Assembly: GCF_963855985.1 (NCBI RefSeq)
Contig: NC_087110.1
Coordinates: 3,711,001-3,775,000 of the forward strand
Source of the DNA: Ostrinia nubilalis
Taxonomy: Eukaryota; Arthropoda; Insecta; Lepidoptera; Crambidae
Direction: 5' to 3'
Length of the DNA stretch: 64,000 bases
Positions 11,313 through 21,167 of the stretch are shown here, one piece after another. The notes beneath the pieces were generated by a model that searched no databases, was not told where the DNA came from, and was given only the letters and a program-made list of their open reading frames with translations. The first letter of the stretch is position 1, and every line of letters begins with the position of its first letter. The position numbers and the translations under genes were made by a program.

Positions 11313-11805
11313 AGTAGACATATCAGTCTACCTAATAATAATTATGTTAATGACCATGAAAGTTTAAAACAATATATGGTATACATTCCTATCAAATAAT
11401 TTTGATGAGTAACATTCCTACATTTTACAATTTGAAGAAGACCCGGATTTATCAGATGGAGTTATTTAATCCAGGCTCCAATATAAATGTGGGCCTGTCT
11501 ACATTTTCTCCAGAGAAGATAAAGGTCTTTACCTTCCCACTTCCGATTGAATATTTGCGGGATAAAAATGAATGGCTGCCCGAATGCAAAATATTACTTT
11601 CCCGAATCTGAACTTTTTAGATTTTGATTGTATGTCTTCACCTATTGAAATTAGGTAGGTACTATATTGATTTAGTTGTGTATAAATGAGAAAAATCAGT
11701 GATTAGTTAGGTAAAACTTTGTTGTAGGTCAATTTTGAATTATGAATAAGGGAATAATAGTATTTTGGAGAATTCTTAATTAATTTCTTTCTTTTATATC
11801 AGTTA
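11313..11805. other. Intergenic DNA with a short orphan frame
   Basis: A 69-codon + strand open piece at 11405-11611 (starting MSNIPTFYNLKK) has no recognised motif and no promoter or splice context. It may be a worn fragment of a transposon protein or chance. The rest is AT-rich. Confidence 0.3.
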
Positions 11806-13883
11806 CTAGCGGCCGCCCGCGACTTCGTACGCGTGGACCTCGTTTTACTCCATTAGGGGTGGAGTTTCGTAAAATCCGCTCTTAGCATCTATAGCGCATA
11901 CATTTTAAATTTCAACTCTCTTACTTTAACACATAGGACTTTCATAATATAAACTTCCAACCCTCCTTTTATCTCCTTAGCCCACGTGGTTGATTTCTAA
12001 TGATACATTTTCAGTATATGTACCACCACCACCACCATTTCAGCCATAGGACGTCCACTGCTGAACATAGGCCTCCCCCAATGCTTTCCATGTTGATCGA
12101 TTGGAAGCGGCCTGCGTCCAGCGCTTCCCTGCTACCTTTACGATGTCGTCGGTCCTCTTGTAGGTGGAAGTCCCACGCTACGTTTTCCGGTACGCGGCCT
12201 CCATTCCAGAACCATTCTGTCCCATCGGCCATCAGTTCTGCGTACTATGTGCCCTGCCCATTGCCACTTCAGCTTGCTAATCCGTTGGGCTATGTCAGCG
12301 ACTTTGGTTCGTTTACGGATCTCCTCATTTCTGATTCGATCTCGCAAAGAAACACCAAGTATAGCCCTCTCCATAGCACGCTGTGCAACTGAGCTTCTGT
12401 ATACGGCCTATAGTGAGAGGCCACGTTTCCGAGCCATAAGTTATCACTGGTAACACACATTGGTTATACACTCTAGTCTTCAGGAATTGAGGTATTTTGG
12501 ACGAAAAGATGTTGCGTAGTTTCCCGAACGCTGCCCAGCCGAGTTGGATTCGAGGATTGACCTCCTCGAAATTGGACCTACCTAGCTGGATCGTTTGTCC
12601 GAGGTAGACATACCTACTTGTCGACAATCTCGAGAATTGAGCTCCCAACTGAAACTGAGTAGGGCGCAACATGGACATTCGACATAAGCTTCGTTTTGTC
12701 CATGTTCGCCCTCAGGCCTACCTGTTGGGAAAATCGATTAAGGTCTTCGAGCATTGTTCCAAGATCTTCCAACGATTCTGCCATGACCACAATATCGTCA
12801 GCAAACCGATGTGTACACAGTACCACAGTGTACCGAACAGTATATTATGTACACCTCCACAATATCTAGAGATCATAGTGAGCGTACATTTTAACTTTCA
12901 AGTCTCTTACTTTAAAAACCGAGGACTGCAATACAGACTTCTAACCCCCTTTTTAACTCCCATAAGGGTTGAATTTTGCAAAATTTCGTCTTAGTGACTA
13001 CCTACGTTCTAAAAGGAGGTGTATTCCACTTTGATTACCTGGCTTTGATCAGCCAGTGAGACTTGTAGTTTCTGAGACTTCGTGATAAGTGAGTGAGTCA
13101 CTTAGTCATTCAATTACCTTTCTTTCTACTAAAATTATACGTACCTATAGTAATTATCATTAAAATCAAATAAGTAAGTACCTACCAACCTAAATAATTT
13201 AAATAAAGACCCTACCAAAAAAGTTACAAATTACATACAGAAAATAAAAACGAAGTAATTCTCATCCTATTTAACTACAATCGCCCACGCGCCCATCCCA
13301 TTTGTCCGCCGCTGAACCGTACCTTAATATTCATCTCGGTAGATGGCGGCACATAGTAAGAATTTGCAAGGAAGTTTGTAAAAAGTCACTAATTAACACT
13401 TTGATTTGCTCGTTTAAACACAGTGAATGATTCAAATAGGTACATACAGTGAATGGTTCAATTACATAAAATATCTTTATTTATTAAATTTCAATATTAT
13501 TTACGAACAGCGCTATTCATAGTACATGTAATATTTAGTTACTAATTTACTAATGATGTCGATAGATGGCGTTTGACAGCTTTGCCTTCATGAATATTTA
13601 CGAACCTCAAATTTTTTTGTCAGGCGCGAGAAGATTTTAATGACGATAGATGGCGCTTTTCAACGTCTTATGAAAATCCCAAATATTTTACAGGACCCTA
13701 TTTTTTTCCAAAATAAAATTTAGCCTATGTTACTCGTGAGAAATGTAGCTTTCGAATGGTGAAAGAATTTTTAAAATCGGTCCAGTAGTTTTTGAGCCTA
13801 TCCATTACAACTAAACAAACAAACAAACAAACAAACAAACAAACAAACAAACAAAGTTTTCCTCTTTATAATATTAGTGTAGA
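11806..13883 (-). mobile_element. Helitron-like element A (2078 bp) carrying LINE cargo
   Basis: Read on the - strand the element begins TCTACACTAATATT and ends GGCGGCCGCTAG, and it sits between an A and a T. This is the Helitron signature (5'-TC, 3'-CTRR, A|T target, no target duplication). A small hairpin CGCG...CGCG lies just inside the 3' end. It resembles the non-autonomous Lep1-type Helitrons described from Lepidoptera; no Rep/helicase is encoded. It carries an RTE LINE fragment (12027-12830) and a remnant of a MITE (about 13029-13062), both shared with element B at 31453-33944, so the cargo predates their separation. An AAAC repeat lies at 13813-13855. Confidence 0.75.
12027..12830 (-). 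pseudogene. RTE-clade LINE reverse transcriptase, 3' half, inside Helitron A
   Basis: On the - strand, from 12830 downward, three overlapping frames give in order: a reverse-transcriptase active-site block RFADDIVVMAE (12826-12614), a Y-L-G-Q-T-I-Q-L-G-R block with LPVITYGSETW (12678-12325), and the C-terminal K-L-K-W-Q-W-A-G-H-I and LEWRPRTGKRS blocks (12374-12138). This is the order of lepidopteran RTE LINEs such as the Heliconius HmRTE type (established knowledge). At least two frameshifts break it, the 5' half with the endonuclease is missing, and the tail is GGTGGTGGTGG rather than GATGAT. Dead copy. Confidence 0.8.
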
Positions 13884-15180
13884 TATTCAAATTGACACTT
13901 TAGTTTGTGTTAATTGTTCGCTAAGTAAGTGTGGGTTACTTCAACTGATATAAAGTGCAGTCAATGAATCTATGTTGCAGTTCAAATTTTGTTCTCGTCA
14001 AACCTAGATTGACTAAAATAGTCAAAGATAATTATTTGTTTAGAAACCAGTTTTTTTTATATAAAACAAATAAACAAGTGTGTCATGTGTTTTTGATTGA
14101 TTTATAGTCACCTGGTAAACCCTTTTTATACGGAAAACATCTTATGAGGAACATTTTATGAGGAAAAAGATGTTTATTTAACTAGGTATTAACAAGAAAG
14201 TGTTAACCCTTTATAGGACGGCCCATACAAAGTGGCCAGTAAACTGGACAGTCACTTTACGGCCGATAATTCAATGATTTTTGTAACAATGTAACCTTAA
14301 GATCATAAACGATTGCCAATAAAGGCCACACTGGCCTAGAAACGAGCCAGCGCTCAAGGACGTCGCACGCAATCAAAAATTCGCGCTCTTTTTTAAGGTG
14401 GCCTGTCAACTGGCCACTGTGCACACCCGTACTAATATTTGCTGCCATTGCAAGCAGACGATACATATATCCGACTGTAGTTCAATGTAAAAACATTTCT
14501 TCGTAAAGAAGACGAGTAAAATAATAATGTTATAGTATGTACTTTATCATCACGTGAAAATATAGTCGAAAACCGTAAAATAAACATGTCATTTTTGCAA
14601 TTAAAAACAGACTAGAGTGTTGAAAAAGCCTTATGTAGAAATTACACATGTGAATTTAAGGTGGTCTCATATTTCTTTAGATATTTTGATCAATAAATCA
14701 AAATTCTAAAATATTGAAAGTTACTTCTGCTGTTAAAGTTATAGTTAAAGATTAATAAAGTTTAAAACTGCTTGTTCGATTAAAATTCAAACAAAACCCT
14801 TATCATGTTAAGATTTTCAAGACTGTCGAAACAATTGAATTGCCACTTAATTTGGCTAAATTAACAGCAGTGAGTTTGCTAAATTATTTATCAGTTATTC
14901 TGGTTCAAAGTAGAATGGACGTAAAAGTTTGCAACCCATTAGTCTCAAGAGTAAAAAGACCTTTAAATTCATAATTGACTGTTAATTTGTTAATTGCAGT
15001 AATGTTTTATCACCACTTTAAAACAGTCCAGTCATTTTTATCAGCGGGTCACCACTAGCATAATTAGCGAATACAACTACTGTTCATTTTCTAATGACAT
15101 ATTATTATTTCTTTATCATCGGAATGAACGTGCAAAACGGTCCTATAAATGATTTGTGTTCTCAAGATGTTGTTCATTCG
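13884..15180. other. Upstream region of UGT-A
   Basis: AT-rich intergenic DNA. At about 14204 TTAACCCTTTATAGGACGG resembles one end of a TTAA-type (piggyBac-like) element, but the partner end was not found. Regulatory sites for the downstream gene may lie here but none can be singled out. Confidence 0.4.
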
Positions 15181-15190
15181 CAGTGTTTGG

Positions 15191-15199
15191 TATAAATAG
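15191..15199 (+). promoter_or_regulatory. Probable TATA box of UGT-A
   Basis: TATAAATAG lies about 200 bp upstream of the first usable ATG. Initiation about 30 bp downstream (near 15220) would give a leader of about 170 nt containing two short upstream open frames (15237-15254 and 15258-15311). Confidence 0.5.
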
Positions 15200-15391
15200 T
15201 CAACAGTGGCAGTTTGTATTTGTATTTATTAAATCAATGACCAAGGAAGTGTAGTGAATGAGGAAAAAGTTGTCTGTAATGGTGATGACGGTCAAAAATT
15301 CCTCGATGTAAAAAACCTTAGATTGTTCACAAAATTCTTGAGAAATTCAAGAAACCTACAAAATCAATTCATACTAAAAACAATAGCAAAT

Positions 15392-18300
15392 ATGCCAAGT
15401 GTTATGAAAGTGTTACTACTAATAAGTATAGTGTTAGTGCAAAAATATGAAGGAGCAAGAATCTTAGCAGTATTCCCGATTCCATCAATAAGTCATCAAG
15501 TAGTCTTCAGACCACTATTACTGGAATTGGCAAAGCGAGGACACGATGTGACTGTAGTAACACCAGACCCAGTATTTACAAATGAAAAGAGTCCGCCGAA
15601 TTACACAGAAATTGATGTCCACGAGCGCTCTTATAAAGCATGGAGAGAAAACTTTCTATCAGATGCTGTAACCAGCGGTGACAGAGAAGATCTGCAAACC
15701 CAAATGCACGTAGCTTTTAGCACTATAAATAAAGTATTTGAAATGCAACTACTTACACCCGAAGTACAGAAATTGATTAAAGATAAAAATCAAAAGTTTG
15801 ATCTACTTATAGTAGAAGCCTGTCCACTAGTGGCGTTGGGTTTGACCCATGTGATCAAAGCGCCAGTGATCCAGATGAGTTCGTTTGGGGCGTTTATGCA
15901 CAATATTGGGACTATGGGGATGCCAAATCACCCAATTGTGCACCCTACGTCGATAAGACAGAGAGTTCATAATTTAACGATATGGGAAAAAGCCGTCGAG
16001 ATCTACAATCATATAAGATTGTATAGGACTCTGGCTTTGTGTGAAGAAGAAAGTGATGAAATGTTAAGAAGGGTACTCGGATCGGATATTCCGAAATTAA
16101 GTGAATTGAGGAACAATGTGGATTTCTTGTTTTTGAATGTGCATCCGATTTGGGAGCTAAATCGGCCGAGTCCACCAAATGTTATTTATATGGGAGGACT
16201 ACACCAGAAACCAGTGAAAGAATTGCCGAAGGTAAGGTGTTCACATACTCGCTATTGTATTCTTGAATAGTCTAAAATTAATATTAAACGAATTAAACCC
16301 GTTTCGCGTAGTTGTTTTAAATACGCAGAGGTCGCACGGGTTCGATCACTGCACAACACAAACATTGATTAAAGTTATATTTAAATAGTGCATAGTAAAT
16401 AATTGTATTTTATCATTGTACTCGTATTGTAGGAAAGAAATAAAGACATTATTATTATTATGTAGATAATCTATTTGGTCTAGCTGATGCTTACTATCTA
16501 TAAAATTAGGAAAAAGCTTATAAAAAAGTTAGCATGTATTTGAAATCCGTTATTTTACTATATCAATCACCTAATCAATACGGGTGTAAACCAAATTCTC
16601 CATTTTCCTCTGGCAATAGGTATCTAAGAGAGGGTCGTTCTCTAGCAGTGGAAACTAACGCCCGTATTCACAAACAATGGTTGCTTAAGTGAAGCTGCAA
16701 ATCGGACACACAGCGTTGAATAGAGCTCTTGATTGGTTCGTGTGTCACCCTGTGCGTCCACGCGCTCTGTGAGACCTCATAGTAATGTTTGTGAATACGG
16801 GCGTAAATTATCTGACTGAATGATTTTTTTGTTCCAGGAACTCAAATCATACCTCGATTCATCCAAACACGGCGTGATATACATAAGTTTCGGAACCAAC
16901 GTCGAACCAGCGTTGTTACCCCCGGAAAGAATTCAGAAACTTATAAACGTTTTCTCCAAACTTCCTTATGACGTATTGTGGAAATGGAATAAGGATGAAT
17001 TGCCCGGAAGAACGGAAAATATAAGGATATCTAAATGGCTGCCGCAGTCGGATCTTTTAAGTAAGTCAAAACTTTATTGCTTTCAAATCCTTATGTACAG
17101 TCAGATTCAAGTAGTTCGTGACTTTCAAAGTGGCCAAATTGACAGAACAATCTATTCCAATTGTAACAAAGATGTAGGTATTATGAACTTTTTGGCTTAC
17201 TTACTTTGGGTGTACGAACTATTTGATACTTCCCGTGTATAGATGATAGTATCTTAATTTATCATTACTTCTTACTAATATTATAAATGCGAAAGTTTAG
17301 ATGTCTGGATGTATGGATGTTTGTTACTCTTTCACGCAAAAACTACTGAACGGATTTTAAAGAAGTAGATGCTAATTTGTTACAAAAATGTAAAATACGC
17401 AATAAAGATTTGAATTTGAAAAAAAATTGTTAAGCTGTGTTGTGAAATTAAGTGGATTGATCTAGTGTTGTAATCTTAATTGTGAAATTGAGTGGATTGA
17501 ACTAGTATGTAATCTTTAAGTACTTGCTACGAGTACTTCCTGCTGATAAACTGTTTAATTGGGATAGGCTTTATAGGGTTTTCATGGGATTATTTTATTA
17601 TTTTTATAGTTTTCATTATTATAAAATTAATAAAATTTGCAAGACTGGGTGCTGAAAACGCATAAAATATTTTAGTATTATATCTATACTAATATTATAA
17701 ATGCGAAAGTAACTCTGTCTGTCTGCCTTGCTTTCACGCCTAAACCACTGAACCGATTTTGATGAAATTTGGCAAAGAGATAGTTAAAGTCCCGGGAAAG
17801 GACATAGGATAGTTTTTATCCCGGTTTTTGAAACAGGGACGCGCGCGATAAAGTTTTTCTGTGACAGACAAAATTCAATGTGGGCGAAGCCGCGGGCGGA
17901 AAGCTAAAAGTAGGCCATAATTAAATTTTTCAAGTCATAACTGTAAATTATGTTTCAGGACACCCCAAAGTCAAACTTTTCATCACCCAAGGTGGTCTTC
18001 AGTCCACTGACGAAGCCATAACAGCTGGAGTGCCCCTGATTGGTATACCGATGCTGGGAGATCAGTGGTACAATGTGGAACAGTATGCGTACCACAAAAT
18101 TGGACTTCAATTGGACATGGAAACGCTTACTGAGGAGAAACTGGATAGTGCAATTCGCACCATTCTAAACGATGAAAGGTAAGAATTCGATGAATTCTTG
18201 TAATTAACAATTCAGAGACAATATTAAGGATAATCCAATACCAGAATTTATGATCGGGCTTCAATAACTTCGAACCATTTTCCTTTATTTATGACGCAAT

Positions 18301-19409
18301 AACAGCCCGAAAAACAAAATCGAGAAAAAATGCACATTATGCGAACCCATCATCGTCATATTAGGTATAATAATACCTAAACATAATAATAACTGGAAAC
18401 AAATTATATGGTGATTAGGTACCTAAATGTGAGGTGTTTTTGGCAGAACATAATCTAAGAACTCGTAAAGCAAAACATTCAACCAAATGTAAAATAAACA
18501 TTTTAACAAAATAATTCTTGGTGGGTTCTAAGGCCTCAGCCTCGAGTTTAGCGGGCAGCGGGGCGGGAGCGGCGGCGGCGCGGGAGCGGGGCGGGCAACG
18601 CAGACCCGTTCTCGAAACAAGCGGGCAGCTCGCGCGGCGCTTTAGCGGCGAAATGTTGTGTTCGGGGTTGTGTTGTCGAGATATTTGTTTTTATTCGCAA
18701 ACGAAATGTTTGAACAACGGCGACAATTTTATGTCGATTCAAATTTATTCCTAACGCTCGATTTATTGTGGGCCAAAGAAGGAGTGCGCTGCCCGCTCGT
18801 TGCCCGCTCAAGCGCCGCTGCCCGCTCGTTGCCCGCTCCCGCCCCGCTGCCGCGCCGCTGTTTTCGAGAAGCGGTCTATTTGATTTTACGCATAAGATCC
18901 TGCCGCTCCCGCGCCGCCGCCGCTCCCGCCCCGCTGCCCGCTAAACTTGAGGCTGAGGCCTCAGATAGTCCTGTGTCCCCTGAGACTTGCTCATCATCAT
19001 CATTTCAGCCACAGGACGTCCCTTACTGAACATAGGTCTGGAAGTCATTGGGGGAGGCCTCTGTTCAGCTGTGGACGTCCTATGGCTGAAATGATGATGA
19101 TGATAACTATTTTTATTACCTTACAGCACGTACCGCAAGAACGTAGCGAAACTTCGTACCCTAGTGCAAGACCAGCCTGAGACTCCACTAGAGCGCGCTG
19201 TCTGGTGGACAGAGTACGCCATCCGACACTCCGGCGCACGTCACCTCCGCTCGCCTTCAGCTAACGTATCCTGGTATAAATACTTCGAACTGGAGCTAGC
19301 TGCCTATTTAATTTTTGCATTACTGACTATAGCTATAGTGTTTGTTGGTTATTTATTGTTTAGTATCTTTGGGCAGTATAAAGCTAGTATCAAAATTAAA
19401 CGAAGTTAA
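15392..19409 (+). CDS. UDP-glycosyltransferase UGT-A (UGT33-like), complete
   Basis: Transfers a sugar from a UDP-sugar (UDP-glucose in most insect UGTs) to small lipophilic acceptors, as an ER membrane enzyme with a lumenal active site. Exons: 15392-16231, 16838-17060, 17959-18178, 19127-19409, all with GT-AG borders and phases 0, 1, 2; total 521 aa, typical for the family. Seen in the protein: signal peptide 1-21, catalytic-type His35 in PSISHQ, a D-L-L-I-V-E-A block in the acceptor domain, the sugar-nucleotide signature from about residue 356 (FITQGGLQSTDEA ... MLGDQW), a membrane segment about 486-509 and the ER retrieval tail KIKRS (KxKxx). The ATG at 15392 is the first in this frame and directly precedes the signal peptide. 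Closest relative in the window is UGT-C. Introns hold a MITE, a Helitron, a GC-rich MITE and LINE tails. UGT33 is my best family guess from the N-terminal ARILAVFP.PSISHQVVF block; the UGT call is firm. Confidence 0.92.
16659..16803. mobile_element. MITE in UGT-A intron 1, TAA target duplication
   Basis: 145-bp element with inverted ends CGCCCGTATTCACAAAC and complement, flanked by TAA on both sides (16656-16658 and 16804-16806). The 3-bp TAA duplication fits the PIF/Harbinger superfamily. It lies 35 bp upstream of exon 2. Confidence 0.7.
17279..17400 (+). mobile_element. Helitron-like 5' fragment in UGT-A intron 2
   Basis: TACTAATATTATAAATGCG followed by CTTTCACGCAAAAACTACTG matches the 5' part of the short Helitron-like family; the 3' end is missing. 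Confidence 0.45.
17683..17907 (+). mobile_element. Short Helitron-like element in UGT-A intron 2
   Basis: 225 bp, beginning TCTATACTAATATTATAAAT after an A and ending GGGCGGAAAGCTAA. The 3' CTAA fits CTRR, although the next base is A rather than the usual T. It is the same short family as 29066-29302 and 58895-59120. Non-coding. Confidence 0.6.
18527..18965. mobile_element. Very GC-rich MITE in UGT-A intron 3
   Basis: A 439-bp element whose ends are an inverted repeat of about 65 bp starting TCT(A/G)AGGCCTCAGCC and continuing with GCGGGCAGCGGGGCGG and GGAGCGGCGGCGGCGC. The GCCCGCT/AGCGGGC unit recurs many times inside. Base composition contrasts sharply with the AT-rich intron around it. No coding evidence; the long open frames across it are a by-product of its composition. 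Confidence 0.7.
18988..19112. mobile_element. Two RTE LINE tails facing each other before UGT-A exon 4
   Basis: 18988-19045 is an antisense tail (ATCATCATCATTTCAGCCAC ... ACTGAACATAGG) and 19047-19112 a sense tail (GGAGGCCTCTGTTCAGC ... TGGCTGAAATGATGATGATG). The pair makes a roughly 125-bp imperfect palindrome ending 14 bp before the exon 4 acceptor at 19126. Confidence 0.7.
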
Positions 19410-19556
19410 TTTAGTAGGATTGTTGATATTTATTTTAATTATACTTTTAAGTATTGTTTATGGTTGTTTTATTTATAAAAAATACCTGCTCCTGTCTAGT
19501 TTAACGGTAACGTTATTTTGTGTCGGTGTTATAACCATGGCATTATTAGCATAGAT

Positions 19557-19942
19557 AATTGATGATTAAACGAACTTCGAGTGAAGTTCGATCATAATTA
19601 TATGAATAGCTTCATTCGAAGATATTATTTACCAGGTAGTCCCTTTAAGCTACTAGGCGACTTCGCAAAATTTTTAGAGACTTTTATTCAGTCTAATTAA
19701 AAACAAAACACGTATGGTTTGTATTGTAATACAAAAAAGTATCTTATTTGACTACTTTATTTCTTCCCCCTCCAATAACCCTACCGCCGTAACAGTCGTA
19801 ACCGGTACTACAGCTCATTCTTTCAGAGTTTTTGCAAAACCTTTTCAGTGGGTATATGGGGGGGTGGGTGATAATATCTTCGAATGAAGCTATTCATATA
19901 ATTATGATCGAACTTCACTCGAAGTTCGTTTAATCATCAATT
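19557..19942. repeat. Perfect 72-bp inverted repeat around the DIRS 3' terminal repeat
   Basis: Arms 19557-19628 and 19871-19942 are identical over 72 bp in inverse orientation, with a 242-bp spacer that contains the terminal repeat copy. Each arm carries its own 8-bp-stem hairpin CGAACTTC-ACTC-GAAGTTCG. The opposite terminus (24910-24957) shares only the inner part and lacks the hairpin. Confidence 0.85.
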
Positions 19943-20265
19943 ATATTTTATAGCTTCATTCTTCAGATATTATTTACCAGGTAGATATTTAGAGTAAAGG
20001 GTTTTGCAAATAATAAAAAATAATGTATAATAATTACTTTATTCATTATCAATACTTAATTCTAATGAACACATTGTTTCTTATTATCAATAAGGTTAAT
20101 TATCAAATAGATCATTTTACACATGGATGTCATCTTAACATAATTATTTATTGGTTAAAACACATAATTTGTGTTGTACAATATAAGTTAGAATTTAAAT
20201 TACATAGTAATTATTCATTATTCATAATAACAATTTGTAAATCGGTAATTGGAATCGTAAATCGG

Positions 20266-21153
20266 CTACCTTTTAGGTAAACATACAGATTTTGCAAACA
20301 GGCCGTCATCTTGTATATTTCTATGATAAAATCGAGCGAAGGTACTTGAAGTGTTAGACCAGCCTGCGGCTTTTCTAATTGTTTCTATGTTAGATCCCGC
20401 GCGACTCGCAGCTGATGTGGCTGCGTGCCGCGTGCTATGTGCAGTGAAAATGCTTATGTCTATCCCGCTATCTGCCAGCACTTGTTTGACCCAGCGGCTA
20501 ATTGTTTGTGTGGTTGCTGGTCTATGTGGTGGTTTAAATGTTAATAATAGTTTACCGGAATTATCTTCTCTATTATGTCGCGTTAAAATAATGTAATCCT
20601 TTAGGGTAGTAGCTGGGCAAATTTTGATATTTTCATGAAAGTAAGGCAAATTTAATATAGGTTGTTCATGGCCCGGCCTTGATGTTTTAATGATGTCCGT
20701 GATTATAATTCTAATAATGTTATCATTAATAGTTATATTACTTAGTTTTATTAGTGAGATCGTTTGTACTCTTTGAGCTGTACAAATTGCCAATAGTGCT
20801 GCTAGCTTTTTAGTGATGTTTTCCAGCGTTAATTCGGTATTGGGGTACAATTTTGAAAGGTGATTAAGAACTAATTGTGGGTCCCATGTATAGGTATATT
20901 TGGGTAAGCTAGGCCTTAGTTTTAATGCTCCTTTAAGTAATCGTTTAACGTTTAATAATAAGGACAGTGCTGATCGATGACTATTTAAAGATGCATGCGA
21001 ACAGCCTTTATTAAATTGTTCAGTTAAAAAACCTAAGATGTGAGATTTTGTCGGTTCGTAGGTATCTAGTTTGTTAGATTCGCAGAAATGCCACCATAGT
21101 TTATAGCAAACGTTATATTGCTTTAGAGTGCTGTCAGACAGCGAGGCTAACAT
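20266..21153 (-). CDS. DIRS tyrosine recombinase (integrase)
   Basis: A 295-aa tyrosine recombinase that would integrate the circular DNA copy of the element by site-specific recombination. Seen: an N-terminal SAM-like DNA-binding part (about residues 1-105), then the catalytic domain with Arg in CTAQRVQTISL (about 125), the H-x-x-R box in AHSTRHAATS (about 240) and the nucleophile Tyr in FARFYHRN (about 278). The R...HxxR...Y set is complete. It starts with ATG 14 nt after the pol stop. The length fits DIRS recombinases. Expression probably depends on the shared element transcript. Function as an active enzyme is inferred from intact motifs. Confidence 0.88.
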   Translation of the reverse strand: MLASLSDSTLKQYNVCYKLWWHFCESNKLDTYEPTKSHILGFLTEQFNKGCSHASLNSHRSALSLLLNVKRLLKGALKLRPSLPKYTYTWDPQLVLNHLSKLYPNTELTLENITKKLAALLAICTAQRVQTISLIKLSNITINDNIIRIIITDIIKTSRPGHEQPILNLPYFHENIKICPATTLKDYIILTRHNREDNSGKLLLTFKPPHRPATTQTISRWVKQVLADSGIDISIFTAHSTRHAATSAASRAGSNIETIRKAAGWSNTSSTFARFYHRNIQDDGLFAKSVCLPKR

Positions 21154-21167
21154 TAAGGATATGGCTT

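Noticed and set aside
12000..12392. 130-codon + strand open frame
   Set aside because: It is the antisense of the RTE LINE fragment within Helitron A; the reverse strand has the recognisable reverse-transcriptase blocks.
14204..14470. Possible piggyBac-like element beginning TTAACCCTTTATAGG
   Set aside because: Only one end is visible; no inverse end or second TTAA border could be paired.
15254..15391. N-terminal 46-codon extension of the UGT-A frame
   Set aside because: It starts at GTG, contains no in-frame ATG and precedes a proper signal peptide; the ATG at 15392 is the better start.
18518..19029. Several open frames of 78-123 codons on both strands
   Set aside because: They fall in the GC-rich MITE, where stop codons are rare by composition, and consist of Ala/Arg/Pro-rich low-complexity sequence.
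19413..19554. Downstream hydrophobic frame after UGT-A
   Set aside because: It overlaps the UGT-A tail in another frame; the third of it beyond the stop is AT-rich 3' sequence with no independent start context.
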